Below, piece after piece: positions 1 to 9,901 of a stretch of 64,000 nt of DNA. Positions within the stretch are counted from its first letter, which is position 1; each line of letters starts with the position of its first letter. The stretch is taken from contig NZ_JGZI01000009.1 of NCBI RefSeq assembly GCF_000741705.1, positions 186,001 through 250,000 on the forward strand. The letters are read 5' to 3'. The stretch comes from Bifidobacterium psychraerophilum. GTDB taxonomy: Bacteria > Actinomycetota > Actinomycetes > Actinomycetales > Bifidobacteriaceae. The notes below the pieces were generated by a model, which ran no database searches, was not told the origin of the DNA, and worked only from the letters and a program-made list of their open reading frames with translations. Position numbers and translations under genes: made by a program.

Positions 1-44
1 AGATAGCCGCCGCCGCTCAGTCCGCATCGGAAGAGGCCGACTGA
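1..44 (+). CDS. C-terminal end of a gene cut by the window edge, probably ribonuclease E/G
   Basis: An open frame reads into a TGA at 42-44 and gives the tail IAAAAQSASEEAD. Only about 14 residues are visible, so nothing in the sequence identifies the product. In actinobacteria the gene directly before rplU-rpmA-obg is usually the Rne/Rng ribonuclease, whose C-terminus is low-complexity and rich in Ala and Glu. The assignment rests on that context alone. Confidence 0.4.
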   Translation, partial: IAAAAQSASEEAD

Positions 45-96
45 GCGGCCCAGCCGGAAGGCATGGCAGGGGGCACCGGTGTGTCGGGCGCATGAC

Positions 97-126
97 TTGA
101 CGAATTTCCATGCATGCGTGTATGTT
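97..126 (+). promoter_or_regulatory. Candidate promoter of rplU-rpmA
   Basis: TTGACG at 97-102 and TATGTT at 121-126 are separated by 18 bases and lie about 85 bases before rplU. They match the usual -35/-10 pattern. Inferred from sequence only. Confidence 0.4.
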
Positions 127-137
127 GGATAGTCGGT

Positions 138-174
138 GTCTAGCCATGCCTTTCATCATGTCAGGATGCTAGAC
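138..174 (+). promoter_or_regulatory. Hairpin in the rplU 5' leader
   Basis: GTCTAGC (138-144) can pair perfectly with GCTAGAC (168-174) just after the candidate promoter. It sits in the untranslated leader of a ribosomal protein operon, where autoregulatory structures are common. A regulatory role is inference. Confidence 0.3.
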
Positions 175-209
175 CAAGAAGCAGCTTTAATAACAGGCAA
201 GGTAGGGCT

Positions 210-518
210 ATGTACGCGATTGTGAAGGCCGGTGGCCATCAGGAAAAGGTCGAGGTCGGTGACGTTATCAGCGTCAATCGTCTTGACAACAAGAACGGTG
301 AGACCGTCGAATTCCCGGTCGCGCTGGTCGTCGACGGTGCCAAGGTGACGGTTGCCGCCAAGGATCTCGCCAAGATCTCGGTCAAGGCCGAGGTTGTGGA
401 TGATGAGGCCAAGGGCCCCAAGATCCGTATTCAGAAATTCAAGAACAAGACGGGTGTTGCCCGCAAGCAGGGACACCGCCAGAAGCTGACGGTCGTCAAG
501 ATCACCGCGATCGCCTGA
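210..518 (+). CDS. rplU: 50S ribosomal protein L21
   Basis: This 102-aa protein starts [18 protein letters not shown], the signature N-terminus of L21, and ends in the basic [19 protein letters not shown] tail typical of the family. L21 binds 23S rRNA in the large subunit. Length is normal. It is followed 27 bases later by rpmA and then obg, the conserved rplU-rpmA-obg order. The preceding AAGG is a weak ribosome binding site. No anomalies. Confidence 0.97.
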   Translation: MYAIVKAGGHQEKVEVGDVISVNRLDNKNGETVEFPVALVVDGAKVTVAAKDLAKISVKAEVVDDEAKGPKIRIQKFKNKTGVARKQGHRQKLTVVKITAIA

Positions 519-545
519 TATCAGACTTCCCGGAAAGGAACAGAC

Positions 546-797
546 ATGGCACATAAGAAGGGCGCTTCCGCTTCCCGTAACGGTCGCGATTCAAATGCTC
601 AGTACCTCGGTGTGAAGAAGTTCGGCGGCGAGTCTGTTGTGGCCGGCAACATCATCGTTCGTCAGCGTGGAACCAATTTCCATCCTGGTCAGAATGTCGG
701 CATCGGCAAGGATCACACACTTTTCGCACTCGCTGATGGCAGTGTGAAGTTCGGCGTCCGCCGTGACCGCAAGGTCGTGGATGTCGTTTCTGCCTGA
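546..797 (+). CDS. rpmA: 50S ribosomal protein L27
   Basis: The 83-aa product starts [19 protein letters not shown], the mature form of L27 whose N-terminus reaches the peptidyl-transferase centre. There is no cleavable N-terminal extension of the Firmicutes type. The motif [20 protein letters not shown] follows in the middle. The ribosome binding site GGAAAGGA lies just before the ATG. It is co-transcribed with rplU, and a terminator follows about 25 bases after its stop. Confidence 0.97.
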   Translation: MAHKKGASASRNGRDSNAQYLGVKKFGGESVVAGNIIVRQRGTNFHPGQNVGIGKDHTLFALADGSVKFGVRRDRKVVDVVSA

Positions 798-818
798 TTC
801 GCACATCTTTCGTTTTTA

Positions 819-855
819 CAAGCCGCGCCCGTAATGGACGCGGCTTGCTTGTTTT
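819..855 (+). terminator. Rho-independent terminator after rpmA
   Basis: AAGCCGCG pairs with CGCGGCTT across a short loop and is followed by the T-rich run GCTTGTTTTAT. It ends the rplU-rpmA unit and leaves about 135 bases for an obg promoter. Confidence 0.8.
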
Positions 856-990
856 ATCGTGGTGGTCGGCAATTGATGGCCGTCCGGAGAGACGCATCGG
901 TCCAGGCGACATGCCCAGAACGGATGCGTTGCGCGCAACAGGCGCGTTTGTGGGTGACTGCCGCGCATCGTTTCAGTAAGGTACATACAT

Positions 991-2760
991 ATGAGTGCAT
1001 TCGTTGACCGCGTGACGGTCCATGTTCGTGGTGGTGACGGCGGTAACGGCGCATCCTCCATCAAGCGTGAAAAATACAAGCCGCTCGCCGGCCCTGATGG
1101 CGGCAATGGCGGAGATGGCGGATCGGTGATCTTCGTCGCCGATTCCAATGCCACCAGTCTGCTCGATTACCGTTTTCTCCCACACCGTTCCGCGGATTCG
1201 GGGACGATGGGCCTCGGCGGGGACAAGGATGGGAGCAAAGGCGAGGATGTGCTGCTTCCTGTGCCTGTTGGGACGGTGATCTTCGACGCCAAGGACGCCG
1301 CTTCGCAATCGAAGAAGAAGACAGGCGGGCAGCAGGCGAAACCACTGGCCGATCTGCGCCATCCGGGCGAACGTTTCATCGCCGCACATGGCGGCAACGG
1401 GGGGCTCGGCAACAGGGCGCTGGCGAACCGTACCAGAAGAGCTCCTGGCTTCGCCCTGTTGGGGGAGCCGGGTGAGGAGCGTGACATCCTGCTTGAGCTC
1501 AAGTCGATCGCCGATGTGGCATTGGTCGGCTTCCCGAGCGCAGGGAAATCAAGTCTGATCGCAGCCATGAGTTCCGCCAAGCCCAAGATCGCCGATTACC
1601 CATTCACCACCCTGGTCCCCAATCTCGGAGTCGTGGAAGCCGGGGATATGCGCTTCACCATTGCCGATGTACCGGGGCTGATACCGGGAGCCTCCCAAGG
1701 CAAGGGTCTCGGACTCGAATTCCTCAGACATATCGAGCGTACGGAGATCATCGCTCATGTGATCGATTGCGCGACCCTCGAAGCCGATCGTGACCCGATG
1801 GCCGATTACCGGGCATTGGAGCAGGAACTGGCGGCCTACGCCGATGCCTTGGATCTTCCTTTGGGCGTCATACCGATCGCCGAGCGGCCACGCATCGTGG
1901 TGCTGAACAAATGCGATGTGCCCGAGGCGAAGGAATTGGCCGAGTTCGTCAAACCGGAGTTCGAGTCGCTGGGGCTGCGTGTCTTCATCGTCTCGACCGC
2001 TTCCCATGAGGGTCTCAAGGAACTGCGCTTCGCCATCAGCGAGATGGTTGCGGAGTTGCGCGACAAGCTGGCCGAGCAGGAAAGCGCCCAGGAGCAGGAG
2101 CGCGTCGTCATCCGTCCTCTGGAGACGGGACGTCCTCGCCGCAGGAATGACGAGAGCGGGTTCGCCAGTGAATTCTCGATCGAACGCGAGCAGGACAGGA
2201 ACGGCAATCACTGGTTCACCGTGACCGGAACGAAGCCGGAACGCTGGGTCATGCAGACCAACTTCGATAATGACGAAGCCGTGGGCTACCTCGGCGACCG
2301 CCTGGCCAAACTGGGAGTCGAGGACTCCTTGCGTCGCGCCGGGGCGCATCCCGGCGATGAGGTGCATATCGGCAGAGGCAAGAACTCCGTTGCCTTCGAT
2401 TGGGATCCGACGATCAGCGCAGGCGCCGAAATGCTTGACGGCGAACCGATGGTGTCAAGAGGCAAGGATCTGCGCCTGCAGGATCAGGACGGTTATGCAC
2501 GCAGAAGAAGTAATGCCGAACGCCGTGAGCAGTATCACGAGATGATGGATGCGCGGCAGGCGGTGCGCGATGCGATGATGGCTGAACGCAAGGCCGGGCA
2601 TTGGGCCGATCCATCCGTGGCGGACGATCCGGAGGGCAAGGCATATGCGCTGAACCGTGATGGGGCGCAGCCCGTGGATACCCAGAGGGACGACGACGCA
2701 GTCGAGACGGCGGATGACGCCGGCACCGACGCCGATGCCGGGAAGAACACCGAGCAGTAG
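991..2760 (+). CDS. obg: GTPase Obg (CgtA), ribosome assembly
   Basis: This 589-aa protein has the three Obg parts in order. The glycine-rich Obg fold covers about 1-160 ([21 protein letters not shown], then [12 protein letters not shown]). The G domain covers about 172-345, with the P-loop GFPSAGKSS near residue 180, the switch/G3 [10 protein letters not shown] and the G4 NKCD. An OCT-type domain follows near 375-455. A charged tail of about 100 residues after that is longer than in E. coli but usual for actinobacterial Obg. The protein binds GTP/GDP and acts in 50S maturation and stress control. AAGG lies before the ATG. proB follows. Confidence 0.96.
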   Translation: MSAFVDRVTVHVRGGDGGNGASSIKREKYKPLAGPDGGNGGDGGSVIFVADSNATSLLDYRFLPHRSADSGTMGLGGDKDGSKGEDVLLPVPVGTVIFDAKDAASQSKKKTGGQQAKPLADLRHPGERFIAAHGGNGGLGNRALANRTRRAPGFALLGEPGEERDILLELKSIADVALVGFPSAGKSSLIAAMSSAKPKIADYPFTTLVPNLGVVEAGDMRFTIADVPGLIPGASQGKGLGLEFLRHIERTEIIAHVIDCATLEADRDPMADYRALEQELAAYADALDLPLGVIPIAERPRIVVLNKCDVPEAKELAEFVKPEFESLGLRVFIVSTASHEGLKELRFAISEMVAELRDKLAEQESAQEQERVVIRPLETGRPRRRNDESGFASEFSIEREQDRNGNHWFTVTGTKPERWVMQTNFDNDEAVGYLGDRLAKLGVEDSLRRAGAHPGDEVHIGRGKNSVAFDWDPTISAGAEMLDGEPMVSRGKDLRLQDQDGYARRRSNAERREQYHEMMDARQAVRDAMMAERKAGHWADPSVADDPEGKAYALNRDGAQPVDTQRDDDAVETADDAGTDADAGKNTEQ

Positions 2761-2829
2761 AGATCCGGCGCGGGAAGCGTGCAAAGCCCACTGCCCATCG
2801 AGGATACGAGGAAAGGAACGGAGTCGACC

Positions 2830-3963
2830 ATGTCAACACCGTCGCAGGCGCAGGTGCGTTCGCGAATAGCCCAGGCGCGCACTGTTGTGGTCAAGGTCGG
2901 GTCGAGTTCGCTGACTTCCCCCACCGGACATCTGGATGCGAGCCGCCTGTTCGCGCTGACCGGCGCCCTTGCACAGATGTCGGCGATGGGAGCCCGCGTG
3001 GTTCTGGTGTCCTCCGGTGCCATCGCAGCGGGTTTCGGCCCCCTGGGATTCCCCGCGAGACCGAGTGATGTCGCCACCCAGCAGGCTGCGGCCTCCGTGG
3101 GACAGGGCCTGCTGATGGCCCATTACGAATCCGCCTTCGGTCGTTTCGGCATCAGGGTGGGCCAGATACTGATTACGGCGCAGGACACGATACGAGCCAC
3201 GCAGTACCGCAATGCGCAACGCACCCTGGAGCGTCTGCTGGATCTGGGCGTGGTCCCGATCGTCAACGAGAACGATGCGCTTGCCAGTAACGAGATACGC
3301 TTCGGAGACAATGACCGGCTTTCGGCATTGGTCGCCAACCTCGTGCGTGCCGACGCCCTGGTGCTGCTCACCGACGTGGACGGTCTGTACACGGCGCCGC
3401 CCTCCCGTCCCGGGGCGAGGAGAATCGCCTACGTTCCGGATGTGCTGAGCGTTCTTGACGATATCGAAGTCGGCGGTTCAGGTTCACACGTCGGTACCGG
3501 TGGCATGATCACCAAACTGGAGGCCGTGCATGTGGCGACCGCCTCCGGGATTCCGGCCATACTGACCAGCGCCCTGAACGCGGGGCCGGCCCTGCTCGGC
3601 GATCCGGTCGGAACGGCATTCGCACCATTGAAGAGACGTGGTTCCTCACGAAGGCTGTGGATTGGTTTCGCGGCGTCCCCGCGAGGCGATCTGATCGTCG
3701 ATGACGGCGCTGCCAAGGCGATACGAGGCGGACGAGCAAGTCTGCTGGCTGCGGGCGTCGTCAGCGTCGATGGTGAGTTCTCCGCGGGCGACCCCGTGTG
3801 GATCAGCACCGAGGAGGGCGAACATCTGGCGAAGGGCCTGGCGGGTTTCGATTCGGAGGAAATCCCACAGATGCTCGGGTCGAACAGCGCGCAGCTGCGC
3901 CGCGAATTGGGTGATGAATACGCGCACCCCCTGGTGCATCGCGACGATCTCGTTCTGGTCTGA
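2830..3963 (+). CDS. proB: Glutamate 5-kinase
   Basis: The 377-aa product carries the amino-acid-kinase fold (VVVKVGSSSLTS at the N-terminus; NENDALASNEIRFGDNDRLSA in the middle; GTGGMITKLEAV) and a C-terminal PUA domain (about 280-370). It phosphorylates glutamate, the first step of proline synthesis. I place the start at the ATG at 2830 because AGGAAAGG lies about 15 bases before it. An upstream in-frame ATG at 2779 would add 17 non-conserved residues. obg-proB adjacency is common, but proA is not in this window. Confidence 0.95.
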   Translation: MSTPSQAQVRSRIAQARTVVVKVGSSSLTSPTGHLDASRLFALTGALAQMSAMGARVVLVSSGAIAAGFGPLGFPARPSDVATQQAAASVGQGLLMAHYESAFGRFGIRVGQILITAQDTIRATQYRNAQRTLERLLDLGVVPIVNENDALASNEIRFGDNDRLSALVANLVRADALVLLTDVDGLYTAPPSRPGARRIAYVPDVLSVLDDIEVGGSGSHVGTGGMITKLEAVHVATASGIPAILTSALNAGPALLGDPVGTAFAPLKRRGSSRRLWIGFAASPRGDLIVDDGAAKAIRGGRASLLAAGVVSVDGEFSAGDPVWISTEEGEHLAKGLAGFDSEEIPQMLGSNSAQLRRELGDEYAHPLVHRDDLVLV

Positions 3964-4030
3964 GACGACACCACTGCCGCTCGGGGACACGCACCCTTCG
4001 TTTTCGCATGCTGGCGTTACAGTGTAAGCC

Positions 4031-5251
4031 ATGAGCATGGCAGCATGGCAGAACCTCAGTGACCGGATCAACATCGTTTCACCAAGCGCGACCCTCGCAG
4101 TGGATTCCAAGGCGAAGGCGATGAAGGCATCGGGAGTCGATGTGATCGGCTTTGGTGCCGGTGAGCCCAACTTCCCCACGCCTCAGGCCATAGTCGATGC
4201 GGCCGCGGAGGCGTGCCGCGATCCGAGGAACCACCGGTACACGCCGACCGCAGGACTTCCCGAGCTGCGTGAGGCGATCGCGGCGAAAACGCTGAGGGAC
4301 TCCGGATATGAGGTCGACCCTTCACAGATCGTGGTCAGCAACGGCGGCAAGCAGGCCGTGTATGAAAGCTTTCAGATTCTGCTCGATCCAGGTGATGAGG
4401 TCATCATTCCCGCACCCTTCTGGACGAGCTATCCCGAAGTGGTGAAACTGGCGGGTGGCAAGCCTGTCGAGGTGCTGTCCGGTCACGACCAGCAATTCAT
4501 CCCGACCATCGAGCAGCTTGAACATGCCAGAACGCCGCGTACCAAGGCCATCATCCTCAACTCCCCCTCGAACCCCACGGGTGCGGTGTGGGACGAAGAA
4601 CTCGTCCGCGCGGTGGGGCAATGGGCCCTCGACCACCATCTGTGGGTCATATCCGATGAAATATACGAGCACCTCACCTATGACGGTGCGCATACGTCGT
4701 ATGTCGGTGCCTTGGTGCCCGAGGTGCGCGGGCAGCTGCTCGTTCTCAACGGTGTCGCGAAGACCTATGCGATGACCGGTTGGCGTGTGGGATGGCTCAT
4801 AGCGCCGCCGGAGGTCGCGAAAGCAGCAGGCAAGCTGCAAGGGCATATGACGTCGAATGTCTCGAATGTCTCTCAGCGCGCCGCGCTCTGCGCCGTTTCG
4901 GGTGGCCTCGAAGAGGTTTCCCACATGCGCGCCGCCTTCGATATCCGCCGTAAGGCAATCTCCTCAGCTCTGAACGCGATTCCTGGTGTCTCATGCACGG
5001 TTCCGCAGGGGGCGTTCTATGCCTTCCCGAACGTCGAGGCACTGCTCAACACCCCGCTGGGGCCCAATGCCTCCCGTGCCGCGTCGTCCTCGGAGTTGGC
5101 GGCGTTGCTGCTGGAGGAGGCGCATGTGGCCGCAGTGCCGGGGGAGGCCTTCGGGGCCCCGGGTTACCTCCGTTTCTCCTATGCCCTCTCCGATGAGGAT
5201 CTGATCGAAGGTATGCGCCGCATGCAAGGATGGGTGACCACGCGGATCTGA
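4031..5251 (+). CDS. Class I/II PLP-dependent aminotransferase, aspartate aminotransferase-like
   Basis: The 406-aa protein has the fold-type I aminotransferase motifs: [57 protein letters not shown] and the PLP-Lys region [16 protein letters not shown], with the lysine at residue 244. It resembles aspartate aminotransferases of the AspC/AspB subgroup, but substrate use cannot be settled from sequence. No Shine-Dalgarno motif precedes the ATG. Instead the -10-like TACAGT ends 7 bases upstream, which suggests a leaderless transcript. A second ATG two codons later is possible. Confidence 0.88.
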   Translation: MSMAAWQNLSDRINIVSPSATLAVDSKAKAMKASGVDVIGFGAGEPNFPTPQAIVDAAAEACRDPRNHRYTPTAGLPELREAIAAKTLRDSGYEVDPSQIVVSNGGKQAVYESFQILLDPGDEVIIPAPFWTSYPEVVKLAGGKPVEVLSGHDQQFIPTIEQLEHARTPRTKAIILNSPSNPTGAVWDEELVRAVGQWALDHHLWVISDEIYEHLTYDGAHTSYVGALVPEVRGQLLVLNGVAKTYAMTGWRVGWLIAPPEVAKAAGKLQGHMTSNVSNVSQRAALCAVSGGLEEVSHMRAAFDIRRKAISSALNAIPGVSCTVPQGAFYAFPNVEALLNTPLGPNASRAASSSELAALLLEEAHVAAVPGEAFGAPGYLRFSYALSDEDLIEGMRRMQGWVTTRI

Positions 5252-5421
5252 GAGGTATGGGCCGCATGCGTGTTCTTTCGCGCGTCAAGGGACTTCCGGA
5301 AGGCCGTCACCGCCCGAGTGGACGAATTCCCTCAGCCACGCTAGACTGTTCACTTGGCGGTTTTGCCCGATATCGTGAGGCCGTTTTCGTGCGATGCGAG
5401 TAACATGGGCAAAGTTCTCCT

Positions 5422-5497
5422 AGGGAAGTGGCGCAATTGGTAGCGCAACGGTCTCCAAAACCGTAGGTTGTGGGTTCGAGTCCCGCCTTCCCTGCCA
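5422..5497 (+). tRNA. tRNA-Trp (CCA)
   Basis: The acceptor stem AGGGAAG pairs with CTTCCCT, followed by discriminator G and an encoded CCA. The anticodon arm ACGGT-CTCCAAA-ACCGT presents CCA. The T arm GTGGG-TTCGAGT-CCCGC is intact. The tRNA-Trp, secE, nusG order is typical of many bacteria. Confidence 0.96.
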
Positions 5498-5529
5498 GTG
5501 GATTGGCAACCAGCAAACAAAGGACAGAT

Positions 5530-5760
5530 ATGGCGAAGGCAACTGAGTCCGATGAGAAGTCACTCAAGCCGAACTTCTTCATGCGTATCGGTCTGTTCAT
5601 CAAGCAGATCATTGATGAGTTGCGCAAGGTCGTCACGCCGACACGTAAGGAGCTGCTGCTCTGGTCCATCGCTGTGTTTGTCTTCGTGCTGTTGCTGATG
5701 CTGTTCGTTACGGCAATGGACTTTGGATTGGGCAAGCTCGTACTGTGGTTGTTCGGGTGA
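5530..5760 (+). CDS. secE: Preprotein translocase subunit SecE
   Basis: The 76-aa protein has the SecE pattern: a cytoplasmic amphipathic segment (FFMRIGLFIKQIIDELRKVV) followed by TPTRKELLLWSIAVFVFVLLL and one C-terminal transmembrane helix. It stabilises SecY in the translocon. Start at 5530 (MAKATES) is set by the AAAGGA just upstream. A longer frame from 5470 would run into the tRNA. nusG follows after 29 bases. Confidence 0.95.
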   Translation: MAKATESDEKSLKPNFFMRIGLFIKQIIDELRKVVTPTRKELLLWSIAVFVFVLLLMLFVTAMDFGLGKLVLWLFG

Positions 5761-5789
5761 TATGCGATTTGTGCAGAGGGATTTAGATA

Positions 5790-6725
5790 ATGACTGATGA
5801 TCAGAATGTTGTAGACAACGAGGCTGTGGACGACAATGTTGTCGACAACGAGGCGCCGATCGCTGATGAAGAGCTGACCGAGGCCGCGCAGGTCGAGTCA
5901 GGACTCGGCAGCGACGCGGAACCGACACCCGATCAGGATGCGCTCGGACAGAGCGATGCGCAAGCCCCGGCCGATGACGAGCAGGATGTCGTCGCGGACG
6001 ATGATTCCATTGCCGAGACACAGGCCGAATCCGCCGCACCGGAAGCATCGGCTTCGTCGGAAGACGACGACGCCCAGGATGCCGATGAGGAGGGCGAAGC
6101 GGTTGACGATGCCGGTCAGCTCGCGGTGAAGGCCTTCTCAAAGCAGCTGCGCACCCTCGAAGGCAAATGGTATGTCCTGCATACCTACTCAGGCTATGAG
6201 AAGCGCGTCAAGGCAAACGTCGATTCCCGTGTCGCATCATTCGGTCTCGAGGACAAGATCTTCCAGGTCGAGATTCCGATGGAGGAAGTCGAAAAGCACA
6301 CCGACAAAGGCAAGAAGATCGTCACTCGTGTGCGTGTCCCCGGATATGTGCTGATCCGTATGTGGCCGGATGAGGATGCCCGCCGCATCGTCCGTGAAAC
6401 CGAAGGCGTGACCGGCTTCGTCGGTCCGTCCAAGGAGCCTGCGCCCCTCAGCCGCAAGGAAGTCGTGCAGATGATGGCACCGATGATCGCTTCCGAAGCG
6501 TTGAAGGAGGCGGGTGACAAGCCCGCAGCCGCCAAGAAGCGTCAGGTCGAGGTCTCCTACGCCGTCGGCGATCAGGTCACCGTCATCGACGGACCATTCG
6601 CCACCATGCCCGCGGTCGTCTCCGACGTTGAGGCGCAAACCCAGAAGCTCACCGTTCTGGTGTCGATTTTCGGCAGGGACACGCCTGTGGAGCTCGGCTT
6701 CGAACAGGTCGAAAAACTCTCCTGA
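5790..6725 (+). CDS. nusG: Transcription termination/antitermination factor NusG
   Basis: This 311-aa protein has an acidic, disordered N-terminal extension of about 115 residues (repeats of VVDNEA, then runs of D and E). The NGN domain follows ([19 protein letters not shown], from about residue 124), then a KOW domain ([19 protein letters not shown], from about residue 255). NusG binds RNA polymerase and couples it to Rho and ribosomes. The long acidic extension is known in actinobacterial NusG. It lies in the usual secE-nusG-rplK-rplA context and ends at a strong terminator. Confidence 0.96.
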   Translation: MTDDQNVVDNEAVDDNVVDNEAPIADEELTEAAQVESGLGSDAEPTPDQDALGQSDAQAPADDEQDVVADDDSIAETQAESAAPEASASSEDDDAQDADEEGEAVDDAGQLAVKAFSKQLRTLEGKWYVLHTYSGYEKRVKANVDSRVASFGLEDKIFQVEIPMEEVEKHTDKGKKIVTRVRVPGYVLIRMWPDEDARRIVRETEGVTGFVGPSKEPAPLSRKEVVQMMAPMIASEALKEAGDKPAAAKKRQVEVSYAVGDQVTVIDGPFATMPAVVSDVEAQTQKLTVLVSIFGRDTPVELGFEQVEKLS

Positions 6726-6758
6726 CACGCTTCCGGGCGCGTCACAGACCATACATCA

Positions 6759-6795
6759 AGGGTCCAGCTGTGCATTCGATGCAGCTGGACCCTTC
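6759..6795 (+). terminator. Terminator between nusG and rplK
   Basis: AAGGGTCCAGCTG (6759-6771) and CAGCTGGACCCTT (6783-6795) form a perfect 13-bp stem. It separates secE-nusG from rplK-rplA, so rplK needs its own promoter in the 150 bases that follow. Confidence 0.85.
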
Positions 6796-6949
6796 GTGTA
6801 TGATTCTCCAGGTGTGCCATTGTCCTGAGTGCTTGGCACAATAGGAAAGCTTGTGACAGGCGGAGGTTTCGCCGTCGCAGAAGAACTATCAGTTGCGGGA
6901 GGAAGCAATGCTTCCGTTCGCACCGCTTCACAGAAAGAAGAACCAGAAC

Positions 6950-7381
6950 ATGGCTCCTAAGAAGAAAGTCTCAGCGCTGATCAAGCTCGAGATTCAGGCA
7001 GGCAAGGCCAATCCGGCCCCCCCGCTGGGTCCGGCCCTGGGTTCGCATGGCGTGAACATCATGGACTTCTGCAAGGCATATAACGATGCCACGAAGGACA
7101 AGATGGGCCAGGTCGTCCCTGTCGAGATCACCGTATTTGAGGATCGTACTTTCACCTTCATTCTGAAGACTCCTCCGGCTGCGGATCTGCTTCGCAAGGC
7201 TGCTGGTGTTGCCAAGGGTGCCGCGAATCCGCTGACCACCAAGGTCGGCTCCGTCACCAAGGCGCAGGTCAAGGAAATCGCAGAGATCAAGATGGCTGAT
7301 CTGTCGGCTCGCGACGTCGAGGCCGGCATGAAGATCATCGAGGGCTCCGCCCGTTCCATGGGCATCACCGTAACCGACTGA
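6950..7381 (+). CDS. rplK: 50S ribosomal protein L11
   Basis: The 143-aa product begins [20 protein letters not shown] and continues [20 protein letters not shown], the conserved L11 N-domain. The C-terminal rRNA-binding domain ends [10 protein letters not shown]11 forms the GTPase-associated centre with L10/L12. Start at 6950 is chosen because GAAAGAAG precedes it and L11 homologues begin here. An upstream in-frame ATG at 6893 would add 19 unrelated residues. rplA follows 66 bases later. Confidence 0.97.
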   Translation: MAPKKKVSALIKLEIQAGKANPAPPLGPALGSHGVNIMDFCKAYNDATKDKMGQVVPVEITVFEDRTFTFILKTPPAADLLRKAAGVAKGAANPLTTKVGSVTKAQVKEIAEIKMADLSARDVEAGMKIIEGSARSMGITVTD

Positions 7382-7447
7382 ATTTATCCGTTGTGAGCGG
7401 AAGGGCAAACGCTTGCCCGCACCGCGACTGCTGAATAGGAGAAGCAG

Positions 7448-8140
7448 ATGACCAAGCGTTCCAAGCAATACCGCGAGGCGGCCGAAAAGGTCGATCGCAA
7501 CAACCTGTACACGGCCAATGAGGCCATCGCACTGCTCAAGGGCCTACCGAAGCGCGGCTTCGACGAGACCGTTGAGGCCGTATACCGCCTCAATGTGGAT
7601 CCACGCAAGGCCGACCAGCTCGTGCGCGGCACCGTGAATCTTCCTCACGGCACCGGCAAGACCGCACGCGTGGTGGTCTTCGCCCGTGGCCCGCAGGCGA
7701 CGGCGGCTCTCGAAGCCGGAGCCGACGAAGTCGGTGATGACGAGCTCATCGCCAAGGTCGCAGCCGGATACACCGATTTCGATGCCGTTGTGGCAACGCC
7801 TGACATGATGGGCAAGGTCGGCCGTCTGGGTCGTGTGCTCGGGCCTCGTGGCCTGATGCCAAACCCGAAGACCGGCACCGTGACCATGGATGTCACCAAG
7901 GCCGTTGCGGACATCAAGGGCGGCAAGATCGAGTTCCGTGTCGACAAGCACGGCAACCTGAGCTTCCTCATCGGCAAGCTTTCCTTCGAGGAGAGCGCTT
8001 TGGACGAGAACTTCAAGGCCGTCGCCGACGAAGTCAAGCGTCTCAAGCCAAGCACCGTCAAGGGCCGTTACATCACCAAGGCGACCATCACCTCAACGAT
8101 GGGTCCGGGCGTTCCGCTCGATCCTTCCATCCTGGGCTGA
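7448..8140 (+). CDS. rplA: 50S ribosomal protein L1
   Basis: The 230-aa protein has the L1 hallmarks [56 protein letters not shown] and a C-terminal [21 protein letters not shown]1 forms the mobile L1 stalk and often represses its own rplKA mRNA. AGGAGAAG precedes the ATG. Unlike in many bacteria, rplJL does not follow; it lies about 54 kb further on. Confidence 0.97.
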   Translation: MTKRSKQYREAAEKVDRNNLYTANEAIALLKGLPKRGFDETVEAVYRLNVDPRKADQLVRGTVNLPHGTGKTARVVVFARGPQATAALEAGADEVGDDELIAKVAAGYTDFDAVVATPDMMGKVGRLGRVLGPRGLMPNPKTGTVTMDVTKAVADIKGGKIEFRVDKHGNLSFLIGKLSFEESALDENFKAVADEVKRLKPSTVKGRYITKATITSTMGPGVPLDPSILG

Positions 8141-8161
8141 TATCACCTAAGGAACTTGATC

Positions 8162-8200
8162 AACGGGGTCTGAACCGATGGGTTCAGACCCCGTTTCATA
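8162..8200 (+). terminator. Terminator after rplA
   Basis: AACGGGGTCTGAACC (8162-8176) pairs perfectly with GGTTCAGACCCCGTT (8181-8195), a 15-bp stem with a 4-base loop, followed by TCAT. It may also serve the convergent minus-strand gene. Confidence 0.85.
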
Positions 8201-8326
8201 TGCAGGCGGCTCTCGGCATCATGGCATCAGCGGATGTCGCGCCGAAGGGAGTGCACGGCACGGGAACGCGTGGGCAGCAGGACGGGCGACCGCCTGATGG
8301 ATCAGGAAGCCGCACGGCGATGGGAG

Positions 8327-9901
8327 TCACCGGGTCGAATCCTCGATCAGACCGATTTTGACCGCGGTCAGCAACACATAGGCTTCGCGCGGATTCATCG
8401 GATCCCATCCGGTTATTTCGATCGAGCGTTTAAGCCTGTACCGAACGGTGTTCGGATGGACGTTGAGTTCGCGGGCCGTGGTCTCCAAAGAGCTGCCCGA
8501 TAGCAGGAAGGTGCTCAGCGTCTTGATCAGGGGGTTGTCCTGATCGTCACCGCGCAGGCTGGCGTACACGTCATCGTAGAGTTCCTGGCGGGCCGATGTA
8601 TCTCCGAACAAGGCGCGCTCAGGCAATACGTCGTCGGCTCGCAAGGGCCGCGGAATGCCGGAGGAGGAGTGGTAGCCGCTCATCGCCGGTGCCGTCTGGT
8701 AGGTGATCAGCGCGGCGCGGATGCTCTGTGCGGCACCTGTGACCTGATGGCGCAGAGGGCCGAGGCAAAGCGGACCCTGGTCGAAGTACCGGATCAGCGG
8801 TTCAAGGAACTCTTCGGGAGAGCCTTTGCCGCGCGGATCGATGAGCATGACCAGCAGACCATCATGGTTGGAAAGCAGACATTCCCCGCCCTGGGCCCGG
8901 ATGGTGCCACGGATCCTGCGTTGGACCAGACCGGATTCCAATTCCCGCGCATCGGCCAGTTTGCCGACGACCGCGAAGCAATGGTAGTCATTGGACCAGC
9001 CCAGCATGCTCATGCGGGATGTCACATGATGATCGGTGACGTCATCGATCAGATCCTCGATGGTGAGTGTTTCGATGCGGGTATCCCAGTCGCCACGGGC
9101 TTCCGCCGAAGTGGCATACACGGATGCTGCCGAGAAGGCCACCTCGCGGGCGTAGTACAGCATGCCGTTGCGTATTTCCTGCTCGTTGTCCGGGTCGCTG
9201 AATCCGGAGAGATTACGTTCCAGGATATCGACGATCAAGCGCGTCACTTCCAGCGCCTGCTTGAGGCTGATCGCTTTGGTGAACTCCAAAGGTGCCACGA
9301 AGAATATATGGTCGGTGGAGGGTCTCGGTCCCTGCGATGAGTCGGCGGCCTTCCCGAACTCCTTCATCCAGGCGAGGAAGTCAGAAACCGCGGTTTCGAT
9401 GATGAGGTTGAGCAGCTCCTTGTCCTGAGCGCTCAGATTCTTATGCCAGGCAAGGTCATGGTCAAGATGCTCCAGTGCCTTGTCCACGGCGCGCTGGACG
9501 CCTTCAGGGAGTCTGGGTTTGGAACTGGGCTGGCTCTGCAGACTCATGCTGTCTGCGGCTGCCTGGGCATCGTCCAGAACACCATTGCTGTCCACATCGC
9601 TGCTGTCCACGTCGTTGGCATCGGCACCCGTGTGACGAATGCCGGCATCCCCGGTGCCACGTGGTGATGGCGTCGCTCCGGAACTCTTCGGAGCATGCGT
9701 ATCCCTTGATGTGGGACGCTTGCCCCTGCGGCGTTTGGAGTTGCCCTTCTCGGTCTGCTCGTTGGCCGCTCCGGCACCGCCCTCGGACTCCTGCGTACGT
9801 CTCAGCTCAGGGTTGAACAGGGCGACCGCGTCATGAGCGACCTTCGCCAGCGCTCCCGAGTTGGAACGCTCTTTTGCTTTGGTGGGTTTTGATCGGCTCA
9901 T
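8327..9901 (-). CDS. PucR/CdaR-type transcriptional regulator
   Basis: The 524-aa protein has a low-complexity, charged N-terminal region of about 130 residues and a long central region without a domain I can name. Its C-terminal helix-turn-helix is of the PucR/CdaR type (LLSGSSLETTARELNVHPNT, then VRYRLKRSIEITGWDP, about residues 455-510). This fold binds DNA. The effector is unknown. The ATG overlaps the stop of the upstream membrane-protein gene in ATGA, so the two are almost certainly co-transcribed and translationally coupled. Confidence 0.8.
   Translation of the reverse strand: MSRSKPTKAKERSNSGALAKVAHDAVALFNPELRRTQESEGGAGAANEQTEKGNSKRRRGKRPTSRDTHAPKSSGATPSPRGTGDAGIRHTGADANDVDSSDVDSNGVLDDAQAAADSMSLQSQPSSKPRLPEGVQRAVDKALEHLDHDLAWHKNLSAQDKELLNLIIETAVSDFLAWMKEFGKAADSSQGPRPSTDHIFFVAPLEFTKAISLKQALEVTRLIVDILERNLSGFSDPDNEQEIRNGMLYYAREVAFSAASVYATSAEARGDWDTRIETLTIEDLIDDVTDHHVTSRMSMLGWSNDYHCFAVVGKLADARELESGLVQRRIRGTIRAQGGECLLSNHDGLLVMLIDPRGKGSPEEFLEPLIRYFDQGPLCLGPLRHQVTGAAQSIRAALITYQTAPAMSGYHSSSGIPRPLRADDVLPERALFGDTSARQELYDDVYASLRGDDQDNPLIKTLSTFLLSGSSLETTARELNVHPNTVRYRLKRSIEITGWDPMNPREAYVLLTAVKIGLIEDSTR

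Noticed and set aside
2779..2829. Upstream start for proB
   Set aside because: It would add 17 residues that cover the ribosome binding site AGGAAAGG of the real start.
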